Below are positions 38,343-47,340 of a stretch of DNA of 64,000 nt, piece after piece; positions within the stretch are counted from its first letter, which is position 1, and the number at the start of each line of letters is the position of its first letter. Below the pieces are notes generated by a model. The model ran no database searches, was not told the DNA's origin, and was given only the letters and a program-made list of their open reading frames with translations. This stretch comes from Cellulomonas wangleii. GTDB taxonomy: Bacteria; Actinomycetota; Actinomycetes; Actinomycetales; Cellulomonadaceae. The translations under genes and the position numbers were made by a program. The stretch lies in contig NZ_CP074405.1 in the NCBI RefSeq assembly GCF_018388445.1, forward strand, positions 2,666,001 to 2,730,000, in the 5' to 3' direction.

Positions 38343-41300
38343 TCAGCCCGCCAGACGCTCCTCCGCGGCGATGGCGTCCGCGATCGCCTGGTCGAGACGG
38401 TCCTGCGCCTCGCCGTACTTCGCGAAGTCGCGGTCGGCCAGGGCGGCCTCCCCGTCGACGATGGCCTGCTGCGCGCGCTGCAGTGCCTCGTCGAGCGCCG
38501 TGCGGGCGTCCGCGTCCGGCGCGGGCTGCGACGTCGCCTCGGACGTGGGCGCCGGCGTCGGGGCCGCGGTCGACCCGTCCGCCTCCTCACCCTCGTCGGC
38601 GACGTCCGGCGGGATCACCGGTTCGGCCCCGGCGTCACCGGCGTCCGCCCCCGAGTCGCCACCGAACACCTGGTCGAGCGCGCCGTCGAGGGTCTCGGCG
38701 AACCCGATCTTGTCGCCGAAGGACACCAGCACGCGCTGCAGCAGCGGGAACGTGGTGCCGCTCGCGGCCTGCACGTACACCGGCTGGACGTAGAGCAGAC
38801 CGCCGCCCACCGGCAGCGTCAGCAGGTTGCCGCGCCGCACCGTGGAGTCACCGCGCTGCAGGATGTTCAGCTCGTTCGACACCGTCGGGTCGGCGGTGAA
38901 GTTGGCGCTCGCCTGGCCGGGACCGGGCACCGTCGAGTCACGCGGCAGCTCGAGCAGACGCATCTTGCCGTACGTCTCCGAGACCTGCCCCGCGGTGTTC
39001 CCGGCCTCGGCGTCGACCGCCAGGTACCCCGTCAGGACGTTGCGGGCGTTGCCACCCCCCGGGATGAACGTCGACATCAGCGAGAACGACGCCTCGTCCT
39101 CGCCCGGCATCTGCAGGGTGAGGTAGTACGGCGGCTGGGGCACGTCCGTGCTCGTGACCGTCGGGTCGGCGGGGTTCTGCCAGAAGTCGTTGCCGGAGAA
39201 GAACTCCGACGCGCTCGTCACGTGGTACTGCCCGAGCAGCGCCCGCTGGACCTTGAACAGGTCCTCCGGGTACCGGAGGTGGCTCATCAGGTCCGCCGAG
39301 ATCTCGGACATCGGCTGCAGGGACGTCGGGAACACCTTCGTCCACGCCTTGAGGATCGGGTCCTCCGTGTCCCACGCGTACAGGTCGACCGACCCGTCGT
39401 ACGCGTCCACCGTGGCCTTCACCGAGTTGCGGATGTAGTTGACCTGCTTGGGCAGCAGCGCCTGCACGGTGCTGCTGCGCTCCGTCAGGGAGTCCGTCGT
39501 CGCGTCCTCGAGGGAACGCACCGCGGCGTAGGGGTACTGGTCCGAGGTGGTGTACCCGTCGATGATCCACTTCACGCGCCCGTCGACCACGGCCGGGTAC
39601 ACCCGCCCGTCGAGGTCGAGGTACGGCGCCACCTTGGCGACGCGGTCCCGCGGGTCGCGGTCGTACAGGATCTGCGAGTTCTCGTTCACGCGCTCGGAGA
39701 ACAGGATCTGCTCGTCGCCGAACTTCAGCGCGTACAGCACCTTGTGCCACAGGCCACCGACCGTGGGACCGGCCGAGACGTCCTGCGTCGGGAAGCGGAA
39801 GGGCACGGAGCCGGTGCCCGTGTCGTCGTCCGGGTAGTCGAACTCCCAGCCGTCGGAGTCCTCCGGCCCGCCGACGATCGAGTACTCGGGCGACGACTGG
39901 CCGAAGTAGATGCGCGGCTCGTACTCGCCGAGCTGCCCCACCGACGGGATCCCGCCCTCCCAGAAGGCCGGGGCACCCCGGGCGCCGCGGGTGTTGCCGT
40001 ACGCGGCGACGACACCGAACCCGTGGGTGTAGACCGTGGTGTCGTTGGTCCAGTTGCGCTGGGCGGCGTTGAGCCCCTCGAGGTCGAGCTCGCGGACCGC
40101 GATGACCGTGTCGCGGCTCTCGCCGTCGATCGTGTAGCGGTCCACCGACAGCGAGTCCGGGAAGTTGTAGAAGCCACGGATCTGCTGCAGCTGCTTGAAC
40201 GACGGCGACACGATGTTCGGGTCGAGCAGACGGATCGACGCCGTGGTCTGCGCGTTCTCGCGCAGCGCGCCCGGCTCCGCCGTGACCTTCGCGTCGTACT
40301 CGCTGGTCTCCACGTCCTCGAGGTCGTAGGCCGCGAGCGTCGCGTCGATGTTGCGCTGGATGTACTCCTGCTCCGCGTCCTGCTGGTTCGGCTGGACCTG
40401 GAACCTCTGGACGACCGCGGGGTACACGCCGCCGACGACGACCGCCGCGACGACCATGAGGCCCACCCCGATGGCCGGCAGCCGCCAGTTGCCGGTGAAC
40501 GCCGTCGCGATGAACGCGCCGGCCACGACGACCGCGGCGACCGCGAGGATCGCCTTGGACGGGATCACGGCGTGGACGTCGGTGAAGCCCGCGCCCTGCC
40601 AGCGCTGCTCACCGGTCTGCTGCTTGGTGAGGATCGAGTACCGGTCCAGCCAGTAGCCCGCCGCGATGGCCAGCAGCACCAGCGCACCCAGCACCGACAG
40701 GTGCACGCGGGCGGCGCGGGTGGTGCGCGGCGCGCCGGCGCCGCCGCCGATCCGCAGACCGCCGTACAGGTAGTGGGTCGCCACCGCCGCCACCGTGGAC
40801 AGCACCAGCACCGCCATGAGGAACGACACGACGAACCGCAGCGCCGGCAGCGTGAAGAGGTAGAAGCCCAGGTCGATGCCCCACTGCGGATCGACCTCGC
40901 CGACCTCGCCGCCGTTGAGCCACAGCTGGACGGTGCTCCACTGCTGGGAGGCGGCACCGCCGGCGAAGAGCCCCAGCACGACCGGCCCGACCACGAGCAC
41001 CAGCCGACGCAGCGGCTCGATGGCCTCGCGGTACTGGTCGAGGTTGGCCTGCTCCTGCGTGGACGGCGCGTAGACGGGACGCGCACGGTAGGCGTAGCTC
41101 AGCGAGAAGCCGACGCCTGCGGCCATGATCGCGAACCCGAGCACGAACAGCAGCGCACGCGTCAGCCACTCGGTGCGCAGGACCTCGACGAACCCGAGCT
41201 GGGAGAACCACAGCACCTCGGTCCACACCTGCGCGAGCACCAGGAGCAGCACCGCGAGCACGGCCAGGGTGATCAGTGTCGGGACCAGGGGGCCGCGGCG

Positions 41301-41345
41301 GCGCGGCGCGACAGGTCGAGGGCGGGGTGGGGAGGCGAAGGTCAC
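38343..41345 (-). CDS. UPF0182 family membrane protein
   Basis: This 1000-residue protein is a full-length member of the UPF0182 family, abundant in actinobacteria and of unknown function. Seven hydrophobic segments occupy about residues 20-350. They are followed by a large, probably extracytoplasmic, domain with characteristic pieces such as VYTHGFGVVAAYGN, EPRIYFGQSSPEYSIV, LKFGDEQILFSERV and YPYAAVRSLEDATTDSLTERS (in part). The C-terminus is an acidic Pro/Ala/Thr linker followed by a helix of about 75 residues. The GTG at 41345 is the first sensible start before the cationic N-terminus. It is divergent from the PPA1309-family gene across 107 bases, as in many actinobacteria. Confidence 0.9.
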   Translation of the reverse strand: MTFASPPRPRPVAPRRRGPLVPTLITLAVLAVLLLVLAQVWTEVLWFSQLGFVEVLRTEWLTRALLFVLGFAIMAAGVGFSLSYAYRARPVYAPSTQEQANLDQYREAIEPLRRLVLVVGPVVLGLFAGGAASQQWSTVQLWLNGGEVGEVDPQWGIDLGFYLFTLPALRFVVSFLMAVLVLSTVAAVATHYLYGGLRIGGGAGAPRTTRAARVHLSVLGALVLLAIAAGYWLDRYSILTKQQTGEQRWQGAGFTDVHAVIPSKAILAVAAVVVAGAFIATAFTGNWRLPAIGVGLMVVAAVVVGGVYPAVVQRFQVQPNQQDAEQEYIQRNIDATLAAYDLEDVETSEYDAKVTAEPGALRENAQTTASIRLLDPNIVSPSFKQLQQIRGFYNFPDSLSVDRYTIDGESRDTVIAVRELDLEGLNAAQRNWTNDTTVYTHGFGVVAAYGNTRGARGAPAFWEGGIPSVGQLGEYEPRIYFGQSSPEYSIVGGPEDSDGWEFDYPDDDTGTGSVPFRFPTQDVSAGPTVGGLWHKVLYALKFGDEQILFSERVNENSQILYDRDPRDRVAKVAPYLDLDGRVYPAVVDGRVKWIIDGYTTSDQYPYAAVRSLEDATTDSLTERSSTVQALLPKQVNYIRNSVKATVDAYDGSVDLYAWDTEDPILKAWTKVFPTSLQPMSEISADLMSHLRYPEDLFKVQRALLGQYHVTSASEFFSGNDFWQNPADPTVTSTDVPQPPYYLTLQMPGEDEASFSLMSTFIPGGGNARNVLTGYLAVDAEAGNTAGQVSETYGKMRLLELPRDSTVPGPGQASANFTADPTVSNELNILQRGDSTVRRGNLLTLPVGGGLLYVQPVYVQAASGTTFPLLQRVLVSFGDKIGFAETLDGALDQVFGGDSGADAGDAGAEPVIPPDVADEGEEADGSTAAPTPAPTSEATSQPAPDADARTALDEALQRAQQAIVDGEAALADRDFAKYGEAQDRLDQAIADAIAAEERLAG

Positions 41346-41452
41346 GGCGTTGCGGTCCTCGTGGGTCGTCGGGCGACGGGCGCATGGCGCGCCCACCATG
41401 CGAACGGGCGCGGCGCGTCCCAGGTTCCCACACGGGTGGGACGATGGGGCGC

Positions 41453-42034
41453 GTGAGCACGCCCCCCACCCCGCCGCAGCCCACCGACACGTCGGCCGAG
41501 GCCCGCGCCCGCCGCGCGCTGGCCGACGCCGTCCGCGAGATCGAGCACCACGTCGCCGCCGCCGGCTGGGACGCGCCCGTGCGCGTCTTCGCCCTGGTCC
41601 GCACGCAGAGCGCGCTCGACGCCGAGCCCGGTCTGGCCGACCAGCTGACGCCCGACGTGCTCGCCGCCGCACGCGCCGACGACCAGCACCTGACGTCGAT
41701 CGAGCAGGAGGGCCTGCCGGCCGCCGAGGACCTCGAGCAGCTGCTCGGCGGCCTGACGTGGCCCCCGACGGTGGACGGTGCCGCGGTCACGGTGGAGCGC
41801 GTGGTGCTGCCGCCGGGCGTGGAGGAGGACCTCCCGGCCGACCCCGACCAGGCGCTGGCGGCGCTGCTGGCGCACCCGCAGCGGCAGGACGTCCGCCTGG
41901 CGGTGGGCGTGCTCCGCAACGGACCGGCGTGGTGCGCCGTGCGCACCCGCGCGCACGACAGCGACGACGCGGTGGGCCAGGGGCCCGACCTGGTGCCCGG
42001 GCTCGTCGAGGCCGTGCGCGCGACGCTGGCCTGA
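41453..42034 (+). CDS. PPA1309 family protein
   Basis: This 193-residue cytoplasmic protein matches the PPA1309 family, named after a Cutibacterium protein and conserved next to the PDZ/Lon-type protease in actinobacteria. Its function is unknown. Typical pieces are ALADAVREIEHHVAAAGWD near residue 24 and PVRVFALVRTQSALDAEPGLADQL (shown in part) near 48, and an acidic middle. I chose the GTG at 41453, since GACGAT lies seven bases upstream in a leaderless arrangement. The ATG at 41444 in the same frame is an alternative that adds three residues. The genes on either side are convergent and divergent, so it is a single-gene transcript. Confidence 0.82.
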   Translation: MSTPPTPPQPTDTSAEARARRALADAVREIEHHVAAAGWDAPVRVFALVRTQSALDAEPGLADQLTPDVLAAARADDQHLTSIEQEGLPAAEDLEQLLGGLTWPPTVDGAAVTVERVVLPPGVEEDLPADPDQALAALLAHPQRQDVRLAVGVLRNGPAWCAVRTRAHDSDDAVGQGPDLVPGLVEAVRATLA

Positions 42035-42080
42035 CCCCGCCGGCCCCGCCGGGCCGGGACGTCCGGGGCGTCCGGGACGC

Positions 42081-43313
42081 TCAGTCCGCCGTGCAGGTGG
42101 GCAGGTCGTCGCCGGTGCCCGCACCGATCGCGACCATGGCCTCGCGCGCCTCGCGCAGCGTGGACACCTCGACCACGCGCAGCCCGTCGGGCACGTGCCC
42201 GACGACCTCGTCGCAGTTCGCCGACGGCGCCAGGAACCACGTGGCGCCGTCCCGGACCGCACCGGCCAGCTTCTGGCGGATCCCGCCGATCGGTCCCACG
42301 GCACCGGTCACGTCGATCGTCCCCGTGCCGGCGACGACCTCGCCGTCGACCTCGTCCTCGGGTGTCAGCAGGTCGACGAGGCCGAGCGCGAACATCGTGC
42401 CCGCGCTGGGCCCGCCGATGCCCTCGATGTTGATGCTGACGTCGATCGGCATGTCGAACGACGGGTCGATGAACACGCCGATCTGCGCACCCCCGCCCTC
42501 GCGCTCCCCCGTGACGATGGGCACGTCGACGGTCCGCGAGTGCCGGTTGACCGTGAGCGTCACGGTCGAGCCCGGCTCGACCTCCTGCAGCGCGCTCACC
42601 AGGGTCTGGTAGTCGGGCAGCGGCTCGCCGTCGAGCGCCGTCAGGACGTCCCCCTCCTCGAGCTTGCCCTCGGCGTCCGTGCCCTCGACGGTGCCGGCGA
42701 CGACCAGCGTCGCGGGCACCTCGTAGCCGAGCTCGGTGAGCGCCGCGACGACCGCGTTCTCCTGCGACGACACCATGAGACCGGCGTTCGACTCGTCGAG
42801 CTCCTCCTGCGAGACGTCCTGCGGGTACACGGACTCCACCGGGCGGACCACGGAGTCCGGCGAGATCCAGCCGCCCAGCACGTTGAGCAGCCGGGCGGGG
42901 TAGCCCGGGCCCCCGACGCCCGAGATCGTGGTGAGGAGCAGCTCGCCCGTGGACGGGTAGGTCTCGGCGCCGGACACCTCGATCAGCGGGTCACCCTCGA
43001 CCTCACCGAGCACGTCCTTGGTCGGCCCCGGCCCGTTGACCGCGTACGGCGCGGGGATCACGACCAGGACCCCGACCAGCACCGCCGCGACGAGGGTGCC
43101 GAGCGACAGCACGATCGCGCGGGGCGAGGGGGGTGCGGGCTCGAGCTGCTCGAGGTCCGCGGGGTCGGTGCCGTCCGCGGCCGGGTCACCGGCCTCGCGC
43201 GCGGAGTCGGTGCCGTGCGGCGGCGCGGCGACCTCGGTCACGTCCTGCGGGTCGCGCGGTCCCGGGTCGTCGGCCGGGCCGGTGGGCTTCTCGTCGAGCA
43301 CGTGCACGATCAT
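42081..43313 (-). CDS. PDZ and Lon-type (S16) membrane protease
   Basis: This 410-residue protease is anchored by one N-terminal helix (about residues 65-85), with a following PDZ domain (about 180-270, GKLEEGDVLTALDGEPLPDY) and a C-terminal Lon-like catalytic domain (about 275-400). The Ser-Lys dyad is visible as Ser in GGPSAGTMFALGLVDLL and Lys in GGIRQKLAGAV. The active domain should face outward. It corresponds to Rv3194c in mycobacteria (from memory). I use the ATG at 43313 because it opens at a normal polar N-terminus. A GTG at 43331 in the same frame is also possible. It is convergent with the PPA1309 gene, with 46 bases between the stops. Confidence 0.86.
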   Translation of the reverse strand: MIVHVLDEKPTGPADDPGPRDPQDVTEVAAPPHGTDSAREAGDPAADGTDPADLEQLEPAPPSPRAIVLSLGTLVAAVLVGVLVVIPAPYAVNGPGPTKDVLGEVEGDPLIEVSGAETYPSTGELLLTTISGVGGPGYPARLLNVLGGWISPDSVVRPVESVYPQDVSQEELDESNAGLMVSSQENAVVAALTELGYEVPATLVVAGTVEGTDAEGKLEEGDVLTALDGEPLPDYQTLVSALQEVEPGSTVTLTVNRHSRTVDVPIVTGEREGGGAQIGVFIDPSFDMPIDVSINIEGIGGPSAGTMFALGLVDLLTPEDEVDGEVVAGTGTIDVTGAVGPIGGIRQKLAGAVRDGATWFLAPSANCDEVVGHVPDGLRVVEVSTLREAREAMVAIGAGTGDDLPTCTAD

Positions 43314-43438
43314 CCCCCACCGCGGTCGCACCGGGCCGCACCGGCCGTGTGCGCCGTGAGCGAACCGGGCGCAGCCACCGCCCGGGGTGGGCCGACACGC
43401 GGTTACCGTGGTGCTCCCCGGCCAGTCAGGAGGCCCGC

Positions 43439-44899
43439 ATGAGCCCCGACGTCCCCTCCCCCGACGGACCCGACGCGACCGGTCCGCAGCAGTGGGAGCA
43501 GATGCTGCGCGCGATGCTCGGTCCCGCGGCGGACGACGCGATCCGTGAGATGCGCGCGATGGGTGTCGACCCCGCCGCGCTGGCGGCCGGGTCCGGCCTG
43601 CCCACCGACCCCGTCGCGCTCCAGCAGGCGCTGGGCCAGGTGCAGCGCATGCTCGCGACGTCCGGCGACGAGCCCGTGAACTGGGAGATGGCCCACGACC
43701 TGGCCCGCCAGCAGGCCGCGGCCGGCGGTGACCCCACGCTGTCTCCCGGCCGCGTGAAGGAGGTCAGCGACGCGCTGTCGGTCGCCGAGCTGTGGCTCGA
43801 CGCGGCGACCGAGCTCCCGCCGGCCGCGGGTACCGCCCACGCCTGGAGCCGCGCCGAGTGGGTGGAGGCGACGCTGCCCACGTGGCGCACGCTCACCGAG
43901 CCGGTCGCGGCGTCGCTCTCGGCCGCGCTGGCCGACGCGCTCGGTCCCGCCATCGGCGAGCTCGGCGAGGGTCTTCCCGGCGGCCTGCCGCCGGGGCTGC
44001 CGCCCGGCATGGCCGACCCCGCCCAGCTGCTGCGCGGTCTGGGCTCCGCGGTCTTCGGCCTGCAGGTCGGCCAGGCCGCGGGCACCCTGGCGCGTGAGGT
44101 CTTCGGCACCACCGACATCGGCCTGCCGCTGCTCGAGCGGCCCTCCCCCGCGCTGGTCGCGGCCAACGTCGACGCCTTCGCGGAGGGTCTGGACGTCCCG
44201 GTCGAGGAGGTGCGGCTCTACCTCGCGCTGCGCGAGGCGGCAGCGAACCGGCTCTTCGCGCACGTCCCCTGGCTGCGCGCGCACCTCCTCGACGCGGTCG
44301 CCGAGTACGCCCGCGGCATCGCGATCGACGTCGACCAGCTCGAGGACGCCGTGTCGTCGATCGACCCGAGCGACCCCGCGGCGCTGCAGGAGGCGTTGTC
44401 GGGCGGTGTGTTCGCCCCGCAGACGACGCCCGCGCAGCAGGCCGCCCTCGCCCGCCTGGAGCACGCCCTCGCGCTCGTCGAGGGCTGGGTCGACGAGGTC
44501 GCGACCACGGCCGCGACCCCGCACCTGCCGCACACCGTGCCGCTGCGGGAGATGGTGCGCCGTCGGCGCGCCGCCGGCGGTCCCGCGGAGCAGACGTTCG
44601 CCAGCCTCGTGGGCCTCGAGCTGCGGCCCCGGCGGCTGCGCGACGCGGCGACCGTGTGGGCGCACCTGACCGCCACGCGCGGTACCGCCGGGCGCGACGC
44701 CGTGTGGGAGCACCCCGACCTCGTCCCGACCCCCGCGGACCTCGACGACCCCCAGGGCTACGACGCACGTCGCGAGGCGGCGGTCGACGAGTCCGCGGAC
44801 CTCGACCGCGCCCTGGCGCAGATCCTCGACGACGCGGCCGGCGCGGGCGGTGCCGCGCCCGACGGCGACGAGGGGACCCCTGGGACCCCCGCAGGCTGA
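43439..44899 (+). CDS. DUF2342 family protein (zinc-dependent metalloprotease superfamily)
   Basis: This 486-residue protein belongs to the DUF2342 family, often named zinc-dependent metalloprotease or F420-associated hydrolase. The family core is seen in LPTWRTLTEPVAASLSAAL, VFGLQVGQAAGTLAREVFGTTDIGLPL (in part), and YLALREAAANRLFAHVPWLRAHLL (in part) near residues 260-285. I see no HEXXH zinc motif, so a peptidase function should not be assumed. A run of Gly-Leu-Pro around residues 180-192 looks like a flexible hinge. The ATG at 43439 follows AGGAGG at a spacing of six bases. TACCGT at 43405-43410 is a likely -10. It is the counterpart of mycobacterial Rv3195 (from memory). Confidence 0.82.
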   Translation: MSPDVPSPDGPDATGPQQWEQMLRAMLGPAADDAIREMRAMGVDPAALAAGSGLPTDPVALQQALGQVQRMLATSGDEPVNWEMAHDLARQQAAAGGDPTLSPGRVKEVSDALSVAELWLDAATELPPAAGTAHAWSRAEWVEATLPTWRTLTEPVAASLSAALADALGPAIGELGEGLPGGLPPGLPPGMADPAQLLRGLGSAVFGLQVGQAAGTLAREVFGTTDIGLPLLERPSPALVAANVDAFAEGLDVPVEEVRLYLALREAAANRLFAHVPWLRAHLLDAVAEYARGIAIDVDQLEDAVSSIDPSDPAALQEALSGGVFAPQTTPAQQAALARLEHALALVEGWVDEVATTAATPHLPHTVPLREMVRRRRAAGGPAEQTFASLVGLELRPRRLRDAATVWAHLTATRGTAGRDAVWEHPDLVPTPADLDDPQGYDARREAAVDESADLDRALAQILDDAAGAGGAAPDGDEGTPGTPAG

Positions 44900-44921
44900 C
44901 CTGCCCGGTGAGCCGTCCGGC

Positions 44922-45569
44922 TCAGAGGTCGTCGGCGGGCGCGTCGGTGTCGTCGGTGCCCGGCTCGTCCGGCTCGTCGCCCTGCTCGTGCCCGTCCCGC
45001 GTGAACGCGCACCCCTCGAGGAACCCGCGGGCGCGCTGGGTGTGCGGGTAGGTGATCAGCTCGGCCCAGAACGCCTCGCCGTGACCCGGCTGCAGCAGGT
45101 GCGCCAGCTCGTGCAGCAGGACGTAGTCCAGCACCCAGCGCGGCATGCCCTGGACCCGGTCGGAGATCCGGATGGTCCCGTCCGCGGGGGTGCACGAGCC
45201 CCAGCGGCGCCCCTGGTTCGACGACCACCGGACGCTGCTCGGCACCGCACGGCCGCCGAGGTAGCGGCGGGACAGCTCGGTGGCGCGCGCGACCAGCTGG
45301 TCGTCGGACGGACGACGCCGGCGGTCCTGGGCGGCGAGGCGGTCCACCATGCGCCCGACCCACTCGCGCTCCTGCGCGCGCGTGAAGCGCGCGGGGATCG
45401 CGACGATGGTCCGCCCGCCCTCGCGCCAGGCGCTGACGGTCCGGGCACGACGGCGCGAGCGCCGCACCTCGACCGCGGGGCCCAGGGCCGGCGCGTCGGG
45501 CGACGGTCCGGCGGCACCGGGGTCACGGCGTGCGGAATCGCGCGGCGTCGCCTCGCGCGATGTCGGCAC
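44922..45569 (-). CDS. YgjP-like (M48/SprT-like) metallopeptidase
   Basis: This 215-residue protein is a zinc metallopeptidase of the YgjP/WLM-like group. The zinc site HELAHLLQPGHGEAFW at about residues 152-167 supplies two His and a distal His with the catalytic Glu. RWGSCTPADGTIRIS near 122 is the family signature. The first 45 and last 35 residues are low-complexity and poorly conserved, the tail being acidic. The GTG at 45569 follows TAGCGT by six bases, a leaderless arrangement. It is convergent with the DUF2342 gene, with 22 bases between the stops. Its substrate is unknown. Confidence 0.85.
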   Translation of the reverse strand: MPTSREATPRDSARRDPGAAGPSPDAPALGPAVEVRRSRRRARTVSAWREGGRTIVAIPARFTRAQEREWVGRMVDRLAAQDRRRRPSDDQLVARATELSRRYLGGRAVPSSVRWSSNQGRRWGSCTPADGTIRISDRVQGMPRWVLDYVLLHELAHLLQPGHGEAFWAELITYPHTQRARGFLEGCAFTRDGHEQGDEPDEPGTDDTDAPADDL

Positions 45570-45762
45570 ACCCGCACGCTAGCGCGCGCGACCCGCCACA
45601 CGGTGTCGTGACGCCCGGCTTCACCCGGTGCGCGCCAGGCCGCGTGCCCTGAGCGACCCGCCCACGGGCACCGGCCACTACTGTGTGACCGCACGGCGGC
45701 CGTCACGGTCCCTGCCCCGGGCGCGATGCCACCGCCCGGTGAGGAGCACGAGGAGGGACCAC

Positions 45763-45921
45763 ATGGCCGACACCTGGGCGGGCGAGTTCTACTGCGTGAA
45801 GTGCAAGGAGAAGCGGGAGACGGAGGGCGACGTCGTCGTCTCCGAGTCGGGTCGCCGGATGGCGAAGGCCGTCTGCCCCGTCTGCGGCACCAAGCTCAAC
45901 CGGATCCTCGGCAAGGCCTGA
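45763..45921 (+). CDS. small zinc-ribbon protein (DUF5679-like)
   Basis: This 52-residue protein has two Cys pairs, CVKC near residue 11 and CPVC near 38, as in a zinc ribbon. It resembles the DUF5679 family of small proteins found next to the YgjP/ThiF genes in actinobacteria. It is basic and probably binds nucleic acid or a partner protein, but the function is unknown. The ATG at 45763 follows GAGGAGGG. Two strong hairpins follow the stop. Confidence 0.82.
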   Translation: MADTWAGEFYCVKCKEKRETEGDVVVSESGRRMAKAVCPVCGTKLNRILGKA

Positions 45922-45929
45922 GAGCGCCC

Positions 45930-45985
45930 CGTCGCGGTCGACCGCGACGACCACGAGGGCACCGTCGCACGCGACGGTGCCCTCG
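45930..45985 (+). terminator. tandem hairpins after the zinc-ribbon gene
   Basis: A 20-base perfect palindrome (45930-45949) is followed at once by a 15-bp inverted repeat (CGAGGGCACCGTCGC at 45954-45968, complement at 45971-45985). The second is the stronger terminator candidate, although its two-base loop must open to about six bases. They lie right after the zinc-ribbon gene. Confidence 0.75.
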
Positions 45986-45987
45986 TC

Positions 45988-46068
45988 GCGTCCGGGCTCG
46001 ACCATCAGGGCTCGCCGCATCCGGGCTCGACGCATCAGGGCTCGACACGTCCCGGCTCGACGCATCGG
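45988..46068. repeat. five imperfect 15-bp tandem repeats
   Basis: Five units of 14-15 bases share CATCNGGGCTCGAC-like sequence (unit starts at 45988, 46003, 46017, 46032 and 46047, then a partial copy). The stretch lies between the zinc-ribbon terminator and the ThiF-like gene start. One frame would read as an alternating SGLDA-type peptide, but I find no start codon or ribosome binding site for it. Confidence 0.8.
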
Positions 46069-46190
46069 CGACGGGCGGGCGCCCTCGACCCGGCCGTCGT
46101 CGGGACGCCGGTCGGGACGATCCCGGTGGCCACCCCCGGACCTGTGGACGACGCCGGCGGCGGCACGCCGCCCGGTGCCATCGTGGCGCG

Positions 46191-47255
46191 GTGACCGGTC
46201 CCGTCCCCCGCCCCGTCCAGCTGCGTCCGGGCCTGCGTGTGCTGCCGCGGGCCGCCGACGAGGTCCAGGTGGGCACCGACCCCCGCTGGGCGGTGCGCCT
46301 GGTGGGCCTGAGCGCCGCCGAGATGCGCCTGTGGACCGCCGTCGACGGCGCGACCGACCTGACGTCGCTGCCGGCCCTCGCGCGGACCGCCGGCGCCGAC
46401 CCCGCCGCCGTGGCCGCCACGGTCGACGACCTGCGACACGCCGGCCTGACGCGGGCACGCCCCGACGCCACGGGCGCCGTGCACGGGCCGGCCGCCGCGG
46501 ACGCCGCCGCGTGGACCCTGCTGCGCCCCGACGGCGCCGGCCCCGAGGTCGTGACCGGGCGGGCCGGTGCGGTCGTCGGCGTGGTCGGCCTCGGCCCGAC
46601 CGGGCTGGGCGTGGCACGTCACCTCGCCGCTGCGGGCGTCGGCACGCTGCTGCTCGACGACGAGGCCCCCGTGCGCTCCCCCGACGTGGTCGCGGGCGGG
46701 CACCGGTGGGCCGACGTCGGCACGCCCCGGGTCGTGGCGGCGACCCGCGCGCTGCGGGAGGCAGCGCCCGGGACGCGGGTGACGACCGACGGTGAGCCGG
46801 ACCTGGTCGTGGTCGTCGAGCAGCAGGCGGCGGACCCGCTGCGCACGGTCCGGCTCCTCGGCGAGCAGGTGACGCACCTGTCGGTGGTCCTGCGGCTCGC
46901 GGACGCCTCGGTCGGTCCGCTGGTGCGGCCCGGGACGGACCCGTGCCTCCGGTGCCTCGACCTGCACCGCTCGGACGCCGATCCGGGCTGGCCGGCGGTC
47001 CTGGGAGCCGTCACCACCGGCGCACGGGACGCCGGTGAGGTAGGCGTGCTCGCCGGTGCGTGCGCCGCGCTCGCGGCCGCGCACGTCCTGGCGTTCCTGG
47101 CCGGGACGGCACCGGCGCTCCGGGGCACGACGGTCGAGATCTCCCTGCCGGACCTCCGGCACCGGGAGCGCCGCTGGTCGGCGCACCCCGCCTGCGGGTG
47201 CCTGGCTCCCCCGGTCGCACCGGTGTCGCGCGCCGTGGCGCCGCCGGGGACATGA
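46191..47255 (+). CDS. ThiF/E1-like protein (cyclodehydratase-type)
   Basis: This 354-residue protein has a ThiF/MoeB/E1-like Rossmann core at about residues 120-330. It has VGVVGLGPTGLGVARHL (nucleotide loop) near 124 and two Cys pairs (CLRC near 251, HPACGC near 338) that can bind zinc as in E1 enzymes. The N-terminal 110 residues look like the winged-helix peptide-clamp region of TOMM leader-peptide-binding partners, which recruit a substrate peptide. No precursor peptide or partner cyclodehydratase is nearby, so it may serve an endogenous modification role. It matches mycobacterial Rv3196 in position (from memory). The GTG at 46191 follows a CATCGT hexamer by six bases. Confidence 0.75.
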   Translation: MTGPVPRPVQLRPGLRVLPRAADEVQVGTDPRWAVRLVGLSAAEMRLWTAVDGATDLTSLPALARTAGADPAAVAATVDDLRHAGLTRARPDATGAVHGPAAADAAAWTLLRPDGAGPEVVTGRAGAVVGVVGLGPTGLGVARHLAAAGVGTLLLDDEAPVRSPDVVAGGHRWADVGTPRVVAATRALREAAPGTRVTTDGEPDLVVVVEQQAADPLRTVRLLGEQVTHLSVVLRLADASVGPLVRPGTDPCLRCLDLHRSDADPGWPAVLGAVTTGARDAGEVGVLAGACAALAAAHVLAFLAGTAPALRGTTVEISLPDLRHRERRWSAHPACGCLAPPVAPVSRAVAPPGT

Positions 47256-47259
47256 CGGA

Positions 47260-47298
47260 CGCCGGGTCGCGCGAGCGGTGAGCTCGCGCGACCCGGCG
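47260..47298. terminator. terminator between thiF-like gene and whiB7
   Basis: CGCCGGGTCGCGCGAG (47260-47275) and its perfect complement (47283-47298) form a 16-bp stem with a seven-base loop. It lies four bases past the ThiF-like stop on the plus strand and 42 bases past the whiB7 stop on the minus strand. It can serve both converging transcripts. Confidence 0.85.
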
Positions 47299-47340
47299 TG
47301 GTGGTGGGTCCTGCCGGTGCCGGTCACGCGCCGTGGCGCG

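Noticed and set aside
45988..46068. A pentapeptide-repeat-like peptide encoded by the 15-bp repeats.
   Set aside because: There is no start codon with a ribosome binding site, and the frame turns into meaningless Arg-rich sequence on both sides.
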